Positions 44,119 through 54,291 of a stretch of DNA of 64,000 nucleotides are shown piece by piece; within the stretch, counting starts at the first letter, position 1; every line of letters starts with the position of its first letter. Both the position numbers and the translations under genes were made by a program. The notes under the pieces are model-generated. The model searched no databases and had not been told where the DNA came from. It saw only the letters and a program-made list of their open reading frames with translations. The stretch is from Batrachochytrium dendrobatidis JAM81 (lineage: Eukaryota; Chytridiomycota; Chytridiomycetes; Rhizophydiales). The stretch covers positions 1,536,106-1,600,105 of the forward strand of contig NW_006281102.1 in the NCBI RefSeq assembly GCF_000203795.2. The letters run 5' to 3'.

Positions 44119-47100
44119 ATGAATCCAAGTACTGGCACAGATACTCATGGTGATGCTCTGGAATTGGATCCTGACAACTTCAATGAACACTCCTCACTGT
44201 TACCTTCCAAGACAGCTTCCAAGATCGCTCCGAGTATTAACCATTACAGCTCAAATGACGGTCTGACCAACAGTTGTTCTGGTGCTGACCTGAACTTGGA
44301 CAATAGTAGAAATGACGACCAGGAACAGTGGTCTCCTTCAGCTGGAACTACTATGCGTAAGTGTCTAAATTGGTATTGCATGATTAACTATTGGAGTATT
44401 CATCAACCAATCAATATGACTTTACTACATACTAACCCAACGCATTGCTTGGTTGATATCCGGTCGTCTCGACTATTTACTCCGTCATATTCACTGTCAT
44501 GCTGATGTATTGATCCTACTCATTATACTCATGTTACTGTACTATAAGATATACCCAGTATCCATGGTCATCGCACCTGGCCTCAATTTTGGGTCTTTTT
44601 TAGAACCAGATTGCGATACTACGTTCCTGTAGTCGGTTGGTTACCCAAATATGATGTCATGCTCAATCTACAAGGAGATATCATGGCTGGAATCACTGTT
44701 GCCTTTTTGATCATCCCACAGTCTCTATCCTATGCCCAGGCTTTGGTTCAAGTTCCTCCTGTGTTTGGCTTGTACTCTGCCATGATCCCCCTGATCGTCT
44801 ATTCTTTGTTGGGAACTTCCAGGTAAATTTAGAGCTTATACTTTTAAAGCTGTCTGCTGGATCTGTATTGATCGAGCAATCCATCTAATCATTTTATAGG
44901 CAATTGGCTGTTGGTCCTGAAGCACTCGTGTCTATTCTTGTTGGATCCAGCGTTCGTGAATTCACTACCTGGAGAGACTCTCCTAATCCAGAAACAAACA
45001 GCTCTGCTAGTATCTTGCCTGGCATGTTTTCATTTATCTCCGAACCATCAGTTGGAACTCATGATCCAATGGAAAACGTACAGGCTACTACTCTGCTGTG
45101 TCTAATGGTGGGCGTCTTTACATTTCTCTTGGGCTTCTTTCGTCTAGGATTTCTCGACTCGGTACTTTCTCGTGCGCTTTTGCGTGGATTTGTCCTTGCT
45201 GTTGCCATGGTGGTTATGATTGATATGTCAGAAACACTGTTTGGAATTATTCCTCCAGTGGGGCAATGCATTGCAAATGTAACAGAAAGTGTACTCGCTT
45301 CTGCTCATGGATCTACTTCAAAATTCATACTTGAAGATTTACCAGCTCCCGTTGAAGAAACTGCATCTCCTATTGAAAAATTGATTCATACCTTGATCAA
45401 TCTTTCTCATGCACACATACTCACAACCATCCTGTCTGTTACCAGTATTCTTTTCTTGCTACTCTCTCGCCAGCTTAAGCGTCACTACAAGCATGTAAAA
45501 TGGCTGCAGTTGGTGCCTGAGATCTTGGTGCTTGTACTGACTTCGATTATTCTATCACAAGTGTTCCGCTGGGATTGTCAGGGTGTCGCCATTTTGAATC
45601 GAGTTTTAGCTCCAGAAACACCCGCAGATGGCACTGAATACATTACTCATCCAATCCCCACGCTTGAAAAGGTTAAATACCTCACACTTCCAGCCATTCT
45701 CATTTCAGTAATTGGGTTTGTAGAGTCCATTGTAGTGGCCAAAACATACGCTTCAAAACATCGATATACTGTTTCTCCCAATCGCGAACTTGTTGCCATT
45801 GGTGTTGGAAATATCGTTTCTTCCTTTTTTGGCGGATTCCCTGGATTTGGCTCGCTTGGTCGTTCTGCAGTAAACGACTCTGCAGGTGCTCGAACCCAAG
45901 TTGCTGGATTTACCACTGGTGTCATCGTGTACTGTACTTCAGTCTGGCTTCTTCCTTATTTTGAATTCCTCCCCAAAGCTGTCTGTTCATCTATTATCGT
46001 AGTAGCTGCACTTAAACTGGTTGAAGTGGAGGACATTGAGTTTATCTTTCGTTTACACGCATGGGGTGATCTTGGGCTACTTCTTCTTACTTTTTGTTCC
46101 ACTATCTTTGTTTCCATTGAAGTAGGAACATTGATCTCTGTTGGCGTGTCTCTGTTGCTTGTGGTAAAACATACCACGCAGACGCGGTTGGCAATACTAG
46201 GGAAAACGTTGGTAGTTGATCCTTCCACCGGAATAGTCAAGACTAAATTCAGAAGCATGCATGAACAGAGTGGAAAAATTGAACGTATCGAAGGCGGAAT
46301 TGTTGTTCGCATTGAAGAAGGAATGTTTTTCGGAAATGTTGGGCAATTGAAGGATCGCCTAAAGCGGATTGAGGCATATGGTGATTTAAGCGTGCATCCA
46401 AGTGAAGAGCCAAGACGTGGCGGCGGGAATGCCATGGTTTCTGCTGTAATGACACCTCCAACTTACGCACAGGCACACGACAATGATTCACCTTCGCTTC
46501 AACCAGTTTCTTTTATTGACGACTCTGATACGATTAAAAGTGTTGTGTTTGACATGACGGCGGTAAGTGATATTGATGCCACAGCAACGCAAATTATGAC
46601 TGAAATTGTCCACGAGTACCACTCCAGAGGAATTATCGTATGTTTTGTCAAACTTCGCGAAACTTGCAAGGAATCGTTTGAACGGTCAGGAATTTATTCT
46701 GTAGTTGGCGAGCAGCACTTTTTTGGCAAGATTCGTGATGCCATCGCTTACCTTGGTGCTGAGAGTCGGATCAAGGATACTGGGATAAACGGTGCCTTTG
46801 TTGTCGACGGGATGCCTTCATCAGGATTACTTGGAATCGGTGGATCAAAACAAGCTAGGAAACTAAACAATCATAACATTGATGATGAAGCCTCAGAGTT
46901 GCCTGGAGCCACTCCTCAACACAACTACAGCGCTAATAGTGCTGGATCTGCTACATTGCAAACTGCATCTGCAATAGCATTGAGAGACTCAAGGCTTGAT
47001 ACTTTGATTGAAAGTCAGAATGGATATGCTTCCACTGAGCTTAGTGGGGCTTCTACACTTACTCAAGCCATGAGCTCCAAAACTGGCATACATTCTCGAC

Positions 47101-47306
47101 GTCGTGGTGGTGGACGCACTCGTGACATTCACCGCCATGCTGGTCTTTTAACAGCTGATCACAGAGAAGAGGATGTTATGCAATTGTTTTCTGATAGCGA
47201 AAATGGGCTGAGTGGAAGCGAAGATGACGATGATATCGACAATTTATCTACTCCTACATCCACGCGGAATGCTTCAAAATTTCGAACTAACCCTGGATCG
47301 CATTAA
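44119..47306 (+). CDS. SulP-family sulfate permease with C-terminal STAS domain
   Basis: Three exons: 44119-44356, 44549-44822 and 44900-47306 (972 aa). The hydrophilic N-terminus is followed by the SulP entry motif RLRYYVPVVGWLPKYD, then AGITVAFLIIPQSLSYA and the signature GLYSAMIPLIVYSLLGTSR/QLAVGPEALVS, which spans an intron. About 12 helices run to residue ~520, including SSFFGGFPGFGSLGRSAVND. The STAS domain (residues ~540-740) has the expected VVFDMTAVSDIDATATQIM strand-helix core and contains a long polar insertion (around APPTYAQAHD-like PPTYAQAHDND). The tail is Ser/Asp-rich. It should import sulfate or a related anion at the plasma membrane. The exon 2 acceptor was placed at 44547-44548 because it is the only nearby AG that keeps the frame. 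Confidence 0.88.
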
Positions 47307-49014
47307 ATTCCGATGCTCTGCTGAGGTTGTAACCTCTAGTGATATTTGAATGAAATACTAGTATGAGCCATTTGAATTTATCAGGACTGTAAATGGATTT
47401 TTGTTTATTTGAAGGTACAAAATTATTTCAGTCAATTCAATCTGATGCTGATTTTGAAGCGAGATTTCAGAATAGGTATTGATAACGAATTAACTGCAAA
47501 TCATAAAAATATTATTATCGAATGACTTGATTGCAATATTCACGTAAATGGAATACTTGTATTTCAGTGTATAAAACTGTCAGTTTCACGGAATAATGAA
47601 TATCGATTTACTGAGCAACATTGAATCATTCACAGCCGTCAGTAAGGATGAAAATAAACTGGAAATGCATAAAAATAAAACTGTCAGTAACCATCATCAG
47701 TATATTCATGTATTCAAGACATTCGCTTAAACTTCAACTGCATTCTTGTGCGGTTGTTTGTTGCTTGTGTGATTCTTACCACTGAATTCACAGTATTCTT
47801 TTGATACTTGAATGTGTTTGAAGTGCAGGTTTATATTGTGGTTGCAAGTTTGCATCACCATCAAACATGAACGATTCAAGACTTTATATACAATCAGATT
47901 CGTGTATAATAGCATGTTGTAGTCAAGCGTACACAACATTCATCTGGATGCTGATAGTTTGAGTTTACTACTGCACGATATTTTGAACAGTCAAAATGGA
48001 TCGAGATTGCTCATTTCTTGACTCGTTCAATGGATTGTTACTCTCATAACTGCGTCATCATCTTTACAATATGTTCAATATTGATGCGAATCCATCCAAA
48101 AAACAAAACGTACAATATGCTAATTATGATGTGTGTCAAATAACTGCTAAACAACAGTCATCTGGTATTCTACACACACTGACCCAAAACGGTCCATTAA
48201 CCTGATTATATGCCATCAATGTCAACAATGTCAATCAATACCATGATTACCTTTATTTCAGATGTTATTTCAAAACAACCATCAATTGACAATGACATGC
48301 TCATCTTTTACTATAAATACGTTACACATCAACTTGAATCAACCATCTTGCACTGTATTATTTATTAATCCAGTCACTCCAGTCACTCCCATTACAACTA
48401 ATCCAAATGCCAGTTTTGCTTGTCTGGTGTCTTTCATTCAATAGTATTTTCAATGTCTTGTTGATCACAGACCAACGGATCATACTACACAATCCACATC
48501 CAGTCATTGTGGTATTGCATACATCGGGTTTATACACAACCAACACATATCTGGACGACCATACCATTGAACAAGTTATGATGTATTGTAAAAACTCGTA
48601 CATCAGATACTCTAGTTCAAAAAACAACGATCGCACATTTCAAAAACGCAACCATTGTTTTCATACCAGCTGCTGAATGTTTACTTGTAATATTTGTTTT
48701 GATACAAAGTATAGTTGCATATCGGACAAGCTCAACGATGTGGCATGTATTGGAACAGGAATGTGATGCGAACATTCGATCAATGTTTGGTACAAAATGA
48801 ACACAAAACCAGTAAACTTCAAGAGTTCAAAACACAGTATTGTCCAGTCAATCTGATGACACCCATCAAACAAAACCGGCTTTGATACACCAACACCGTT
48901 ATTTAGTGTTCCATTTTACGCGAATACGACCATAAGTGTAATGCATTAGTTTATTAGTTTATTCTAAATTGTGATTGTCCAGTCATGATGTCTGGATTTA
49001 GTTAGTTTAATAGT
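47307..49014. other. Long intergenic region with TIR ends
   Basis: No supported gene. A left-type TIR (CAATATTCACGTAAATGGAA) lies at ~47534 and a right-type TIR (CCATTTTACGCGAATACGAC) at 48911. They are 1.4 kb apart, too far for one family-size element. The segment before 48911 (about 48600-48930) is a diverged relative of repeat copies A and B, sharing TAGTTCAAAAA and TTGTTTTCATACCA. Confidence 0.5.
48600..48936. repeat. Diverged member of the copy A/B repeat group
   Basis: Shares TCTAGTTCAAAAA, TTGTTTTCATACCA and a TAATATTTTG-like segment in the same order as 28720-29013. It ends in the family right TIR at 48911-48936. Confidence 0.55.
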
Positions 49015-49314
49015 TTAATAGTTCCAGGAACTCCAGGAACTGGATCTCCACGAAGGCCACATGCTTGAAGTCCATGAAGGCCAGAAATGAGTTGCTCCAA
49101 AACCTCCAAAGCCATAAGATCGACGTTCAAGATGTGGTGCATCAAAATTGGATTCGAATGATCGTTTGTTTAAATCGGAACCATCAACCATAGGCGATGC
49201 TACCGTATCTGCTGATCGTTTCTGTAAACCTGCACTGTCCGATGCTGGAACTGCAGCGGCATTGACTGCCACAATGGCTGATGTTGCTACAATGACTGCA
49301 CTAGCGAACTGCAT
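49015..49314 (-). CDS. Small secreted Kex2-processed precursor with a Trp-rich C-terminal peptide
   Basis: 99 aa, single exon. Residues 1-20 are a signal peptide (QFASAVIVATSAIVAVNAA). Three dibasic sites follow, each directly before Ser: LQKR/S (33), LNKR/S (51) and LERR/S (65). Kex2 cleavage would release peptides of about 18 and 14 residues and a 34-residue C-terminal peptide. The last peptide starts SYGFGGFG and contains six tryptophans in a WPSW...WPSW...SSW pattern. There are no cysteines. The layout is that of a peptide hormone, pheromone or antimicrobial-type precursor, but no homologue is recognised and function is unknown. A TATAAATAG box lies ~65 bp upstream. Confidence 0.78.
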   Translation of the reverse strand: MQFASAVIVATSAIVAVNAAAVPASDSAGLQKRSADTVASPMVDGSDLNKRSFESNFDAPHLERRSYGFGGFGATHFWPSWTSSMWPSWRSSSWSSWNY

Positions 49315-50185
49315 TTTAATCGTTTAAACGTATAAAGATTGTTGTTGATGAGTCGAGCCAGGTGTAAACTACACTGCTATTTATAGACAATACTCGATGC
49401 ACGATTAGCATACGATTGTGTATTAGTTGTGTCTGACTAATACACTTGGTGGCTTGAGCTTACTCATACACACTGTGAACAATAAACATATTCATTGGTC
49501 CAACTTTGTATCGCGTTCCGATTGTAGCCGAGTATGCATTGTGTACTAATTGTAAGTCGTGTGTTTGTGTAACCGATGCACACTTGTATTGAAACATACT
49601 ATCGCATTGTTTCAACATCCATTACAACGTATGGTGTTGTGAATGATTACAAGACAAGTAGACTGTATCGAATCTGTTCAAATGTAACATGCTCAGCCAT
49701 GTGAACACTTGTGTTCTTGTCCACATTACCAGCCAAAAATATTTCCATCGCGACTTGAATTATACACGCTATTTCGACCATCGTTCAACTCTGACACAAA
49801 TACACACTCGACTCATACAAATATGTCCATGGCAACTAGCACCCACACAGACGCTTGTTCTGGTATGTAACTGTTGCGTTCATATGCAACCATTTGACCC
49901 GCTTGTTATGAATGACCACAACTACATCAAGTCACTATTGATATTTGACTTATAGTGACTCTAGTGTGTGGTCAGTAACCATGTATATGTCAGTAGCCAT
50001 CTACAATGGTCACACTTGACAATACACACTGCTGTCCAACTTGCTTGTGTTTGGTACAATTAGCTTACTTTGCTGTCTTGGAATGTTACATTAGTCTCAT
50101 CAAAAGCCAAATCAAGCATCACGGAACTCGATACTTTTGACAACAGTCTAGTGTTCAGCAGGTTAGTACGGACTGCAGTCGTTCA
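49315..50185. other. Intergenic region
   Basis: Divergent region between the Trp-rich precursor (-) and ARL2BP (+). No gene or TIR end is seen. An 88-codon plus frame at 49689 has no supporting features. Confidence 0.45.
49377..49386 (-). promoter_or_regulatory. TATA box of the 49015-49314 gene
   Basis: CTATAAATAG on the minus strand, about 65 bp upstream of the ATG at 49314. It is a canonical TATAAATA match. Confidence 0.55.
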
Positions 50186-51010
50186 ATGACGTGTCATGTT
50201 CAACCCAATCTAAACCCATCACATACATGCACTACTTGTGAATTGAATAGCAGTCCCACCAACTCGGAAGACGCCTTGTTTGACACGATTGTTGGTGAAA
50301 TCGAAACCATCATTATGGGTATGTGATGTGGGTTTGTTATTCTGACCATATTTGATTGCATTTGATCACATTTAATCACATTACTGACCTAGACAATCTG
50401 TGGTGTTGTGATGGTGGACCTTGATTCACAGATGACAAGTTTATTGCATTGCAACAGGCATTTCTATCAAAACACTGCAATGTGTTTGATGAAAGTGACG
50501 AAAACAAGCTCGAATACACGGCTATTTTCCAACAATATGTATGTGGACCTGATTTGTCAACCATATGTATTGTATATTCGATTGATGGTCAAATCTTATT
50601 GAATTGTGTATTGCATGGTGCTGTGTTTGGATACTCGTGACAACCAGAACCAATACATTGAATCGTATCTGTGCAAACGATTAAAAGTCAGGCTGCCATG
50701 GTTTTCCATGCCAGATTTTTTACAAATGATCAAGTAAGCAATTTCAAGTTTATAAACTGCTGTCTGCCAATCATTGACGGTATTGCAACGGGTAACCTTG
50801 TAATACTGACTGACTGCATGCATGATTATTGTATCATGATGTAGACAACGGCCCGATCAAGCAGAAGGCGATGTGTTTGATATGTTACATAGTTTGGGTG
50901 AGTTTATCGAGTTCAAAGACTTGATGATCGGATATATTCGTGAAAAGGAAGGACGTGGACCCAATCTCAATTGTCTGTTGTCTGTCAGCTCGGCTAATCG
51001 TAAACAATAA
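50186..51010 (+). CDS. ARL2BP: ARL2-binding protein (BART domain)
   Basis: Four small exons: 50186-50318, 50432-50538, 50648-50733 and 50845-51010 (163 aa). The joined product follows the ARL2BP/BART domain end to end: FDTIVGEIETIIMDDKFIAL, AFLSKHCNVFD, ENKLEYTAIFQQY, then YIESYLCKRL and PWFSMPDFLQMIK, then GDVFDMLHSLGEFIEFKDLM, and the hallmark EKEGRG. BART domains bind GTP-loaded ARL2 and ARL3. In animals the protein is needed for STAT3 retention and for cilium function, which fits a zoospore-forming fungus and the dynein gene in this window. All introns are 86-113 nt, GT-AG and phase-compatible. No single reading frame covers more than about 40 residues of it, so simple ORF scans miss it. 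Confidence 0.88.
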
Positions 51011-51761
51011 ATGGTCATCCACAAGATGGTCAAAACAAACCAAAAACTAAACTGACCATTCAATTGATTTACATTACAAATATATCATGACAAGACTTGT
51101 GGATACCAGACATGACAGACATGTCAGACATGTCATATTGATTGATTGATTGATGGCATACAACACATTGAATGGTTTGAATCTATGCGACATTGGTTGT
51201 AGATACATGCATGTATAGTCGTGTCTAATAGTACTCAGTCAAGCAATGACTCGGTTGTACTTGCAGTAAAACACATTCGGGTCAAATGATTCAACCATCA
51301 GATCTGGTCATGATCTACTTGTATACCAACCGTTGCAGTATTGACCACAAATAGTAAAATGAGTCATGACAATATATGTTGAATACATCAACATGATTAC
51401 AGATAGATGCCAACAAAAGCAATGACTGGTCAAGATTTAATGACATTGCATATCGTATTGTTGACTGTTCTTGTCGACTGAGCTACTTGTGTAGTTCTAT
51501 TACAGCAATTTAGTTGATTGTTGCAACGCAATAAGCTTTCAAACGGATAAACCAATATTTTGTGTAAAAGGTCAATGATGACGCAGACAATGGTTGATTC
51601 AATCAGGCAGATTTGATTTGATTTGATTAAATGCAAAACAGATACAGATATGATGGCAGTCATGTAACATTCAGTGGATATTGCATTTACTAATCATGAT
51701 GCAGATCTGGTTTGGATCCGGTATGTGGTATTCAAGGTTATTTGAAACACTCAAGATTCAT
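51011..51761. other. Convergent 3' region containing one arm of a long-range inverted repeat
   Basis: Holds the 385-bp repeat at 51374-51758 and otherwise AT-rich sequence with short direct repeats (GACATGTCAGACATGTCA near 51110-51130). No gene. Confidence 0.5.
51374..51758 (-). repeat. 385-bp inverted repeat, left arm
   Basis: Reverse-complement copy of 63616-64000 with only about four mismatches seen (e.g. GCAGACAATGG versus GCAAACAATGA). Begins ATATGTTGAATACATCAACA. A 77-codon open frame is preserved in both arms but has no recognisable domain. The repeat ends 3 bp before the stop codon of the dienelactone hydrolase gene. Confidence 0.9.
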
Positions 51762-52759
51762 TTAACATACATGTTCAATTTTTATCTGGGTATTTACAGT
51801 CTCTGGACCATAATCGACATAAAGTTTTCTGAAAAACAACTCCAGAAGCATATGGAAACAGTTGCTAGCTGCTGCAGGATCGTATCTTCCTTTACTCAGT
51901 TCATCTCGAATAAATGCATGTTGAGCCTGCAATTCATACCAAGAGAAATTGACTTCGGCCTTTGTTAATGCACTGTAGATATGTGTTCTACCAGAAGGAG
52001 GAATATGGGTATCCTGTTTGCCAAAGATCATTAATATTTCACCACGGATCTCGTTGCATCGAGCAAGTGAGTTGGATTGTTTGTTCTTGCCAAGAGTTTC
52101 GGAATGAATATCGGTAGCAAAGTAGCATACAGATGCTTTCACTCTGGGATCCATTGCACAGCGGAATGCCAGATGGCCGCCTAAACACATTCCAGTAGCC
52201 GCCAGTTTTCCATTGCAATTGGGATGCTTCTCGAGTGCATTCAAGGTTAATGTGGCATCCTCATCATACGCCGAAAGCTCTTTTTCAATCTATATGCATT
52301 TATTGTTAATAAAAACAATAGCCATACCAGTCGAGTCAGTATTGGATCAAGATTAAACGATCGACTACCTTGTATTTATTTCCCCTCTCGGTGCCCTCGA
52401 CATCATATGGAATGACGACTCCAGGCTGTTCAAATTCATGATAGCTTTCTGGACAACAGACAACATATCCTAATTATACACATCAATAAGCGACAATATA
52501 GATCATGATATAAAATGCAAGTTAGATGAAGCAATGCATAATGTATACAAAAGACCAACACATTAGATTGGTTACCGTTGGAAGCAATCTGCCGACAAAA
52601 TCGCTCGACTGGACCAGTGACTTGATAGATCTCTGTAAAAACAGCAACACCTGGAAACTGAGCAAGAGGGTGTTGGGGAAGAGTGTTTGGCACAAACCAA
52701 TGCACTCGCATAGTCCCGCTAGAAGACTCGAGGTCTTGAACACATTCGATGATCAGCAT
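51762..52759 (-). CDS. Dienelactone hydrolase family alpha/beta-hydrolase
   Basis: Three exons: 52576-52759, 52369-52469 and 51762-52289 (270 aa). The DLH features are an N-terminal sheet with GVAVFTEIYQVTGPVERFCR, then YVVCCPESYHEF, the nucleophile elbow GMCLGGH with catalytic Cys, Asp in MIFGKQDTHIPP, and His in AQHAFIRDE. This Cys-Asp-His triad defines the family. Substrates in fungi are mostly unknown small lactones or esters, and the location is probably cytosolic. The start at 52759 is needed to include the conserved VQDLESSSGTMR strand, which makes the coding start overlap that of BCAT. The C-terminal ~20 residues run up to a repeat junction (stop at 51762, repeat border 51758). Confidence 0.88.
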
Positions 52760-54136
52760 TGGTCAGATTGGTTGCAACAGCACTTCTGATGTTATCTCAG
52801 CACACCCTCAGGATTATGCTATTTCAATTCATGCAAAAACTGGGCTGATGTTTAAGCCTGGCAATCTGAGCAGTCGAGCAAATTGCATGTCTGCTATCAA
52901 CTGGTCTAATCTTGGGTTTGATATTATCAAGCCTCGCTCTCATATTGAATATGTCTACACTGATGGTGTTTGGGACAAGGGTGCTCTTGTTTCCAGCACG
53001 GACATCACTTTGAATATGTGGGCTACTGCTCTACATTATGGCCAGTCTTGCTTTGAAGGGTTGAAGGCTTTCCGGATGAAGGATGGAAAGGTAACAGAAA
53101 CATTGCGCTACGAGACTCTTGTCATTCGCATTGTTTGAGCAATCGATTGTCAGAGATTGCTGACATTGACTTTTATCGCATTGCATAGATTCGAGTATTC
53201 AGACCCAATCTAAATGCTGCTCGCATGCAACTCTCTTGTCATGCACTGTCCATGGCTGCACCACCCACCGATCTCTTTCTTGAAGCAATCAACAGAGTTA
53301 TTCAAGACAACCTTGACTTGGTTCCTCCCTATGGCCACAGCGGATCGCTCTACATCCGTCCATACGTGATTGGATCTGGAGCCAACATTGCTCCATCACC
53401 ACCTAAAGAGTTCAAGTTTATTGTTCAAGTGAATCCTGTAGGTGATTACTATGCTAACGGGTTCAATCATCCTGTCAAGACTATTGTTCAGTACGGATTT
53501 GATCGGGCTGCACCAAATGGCACTGGACATATCAAGGCTGGTGGCAATTATGCTCCTTGCATGGGTCCAACTGCTCAAGCTAAAAAAGATGGCTACACAC
53601 TGAATTTATTCATGGATGCCAAGACTCGACAGTACATTGAAGAGTTTGCTACATCAAACTTTGTAGCATTAACCAAGGCAGATGCTTGTGGAAAGAGAAC
53701 ATATGTCACTCCTCGATCCACTAGTATTCTTGGATCAATTACTAACCGATCCTTGTCGGAAATAGCAGTCAAGATATTTGGGTGGTCAGTTGAGCGTCGT
53801 AATATATCTTGGGAGCAGCTAAAACAAGGTGATTTTGATGAAGTGGCAGCCTGTGGTACGGCAGTTGTGATCACACCTATTGGCATCATTGATCGAGAGG
53901 TTCCTATAAACACAGTTGAGCATGAAGCAGAAATCAAAAGGTGTTCCAACGAAACTGAGCTGGATGCACTATGGGATGATACATCCAAGACCGTGGCTTT
54001 GCAAATCGAAAGTATAAAGATTGACAGTGATTTTTCTGGGTTTGGATCTATGCTCAAGGTGTACCGCCAAATTCAATCTGGCGACTATGATGGATGGGAG
54101 AAGCTGGGTTGGATGCTTCCCGAGTCTGGGTTGTAA
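52749..54136 (+). CDS. BCAT: Branched-chain amino acid aminotransferase
   Basis: Two exons, 52749-53090 and 53189-54136 (429 aa), join as KDGK/IRVFRPN. It is a fold-type IV PLP enzyme. Motifs are LHYGQSCFEGLKAFR near the start, LYIRPYVIGSG, the PLP-lysine region HIKAGGNYAPCMGPTAQA, and EVAACGTAVVITPIG before the C-terminal domain. It transfers the amino group between Leu/Ile/Val and 2-oxoglutarate. The first ~45 residues before the conserved domain could be a mitochondrial presequence, though it is not strongly basic. An alternative start at 52887 (MSAINW) would shorten it. The first Met overlaps the divergent hydrolase start by 11 bp. Confidence 0.92.
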
Positions 54137-54291
54137 AACATATTGAATCGACATCATGTCTATTGTTAAATATTTTTCTGGTTTAAACTTTTTATTTGTG
54201 TTTTGATTTTGTAAGGTTGCCAACAATAAAACATCAGCTCTATTATTCAAAAACAATATTACAGGCAGAACCAAAGTCAGGTTCTGTGAGT

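Noticed and set aside
47531..48936. A single 1.4-kb TIR element
   Set aside because: Other family members are about 300-600 bp, and the interior next to the right end belongs to the copy A/B group, so two separate elements are more likely.
51430..51663. 77-codon frame present in both inverted-repeat arms
   Set aside because: Preserved because the arms are almost identical copies. No domain, no signal peptide, and no sign of selection can be judged from two copies.
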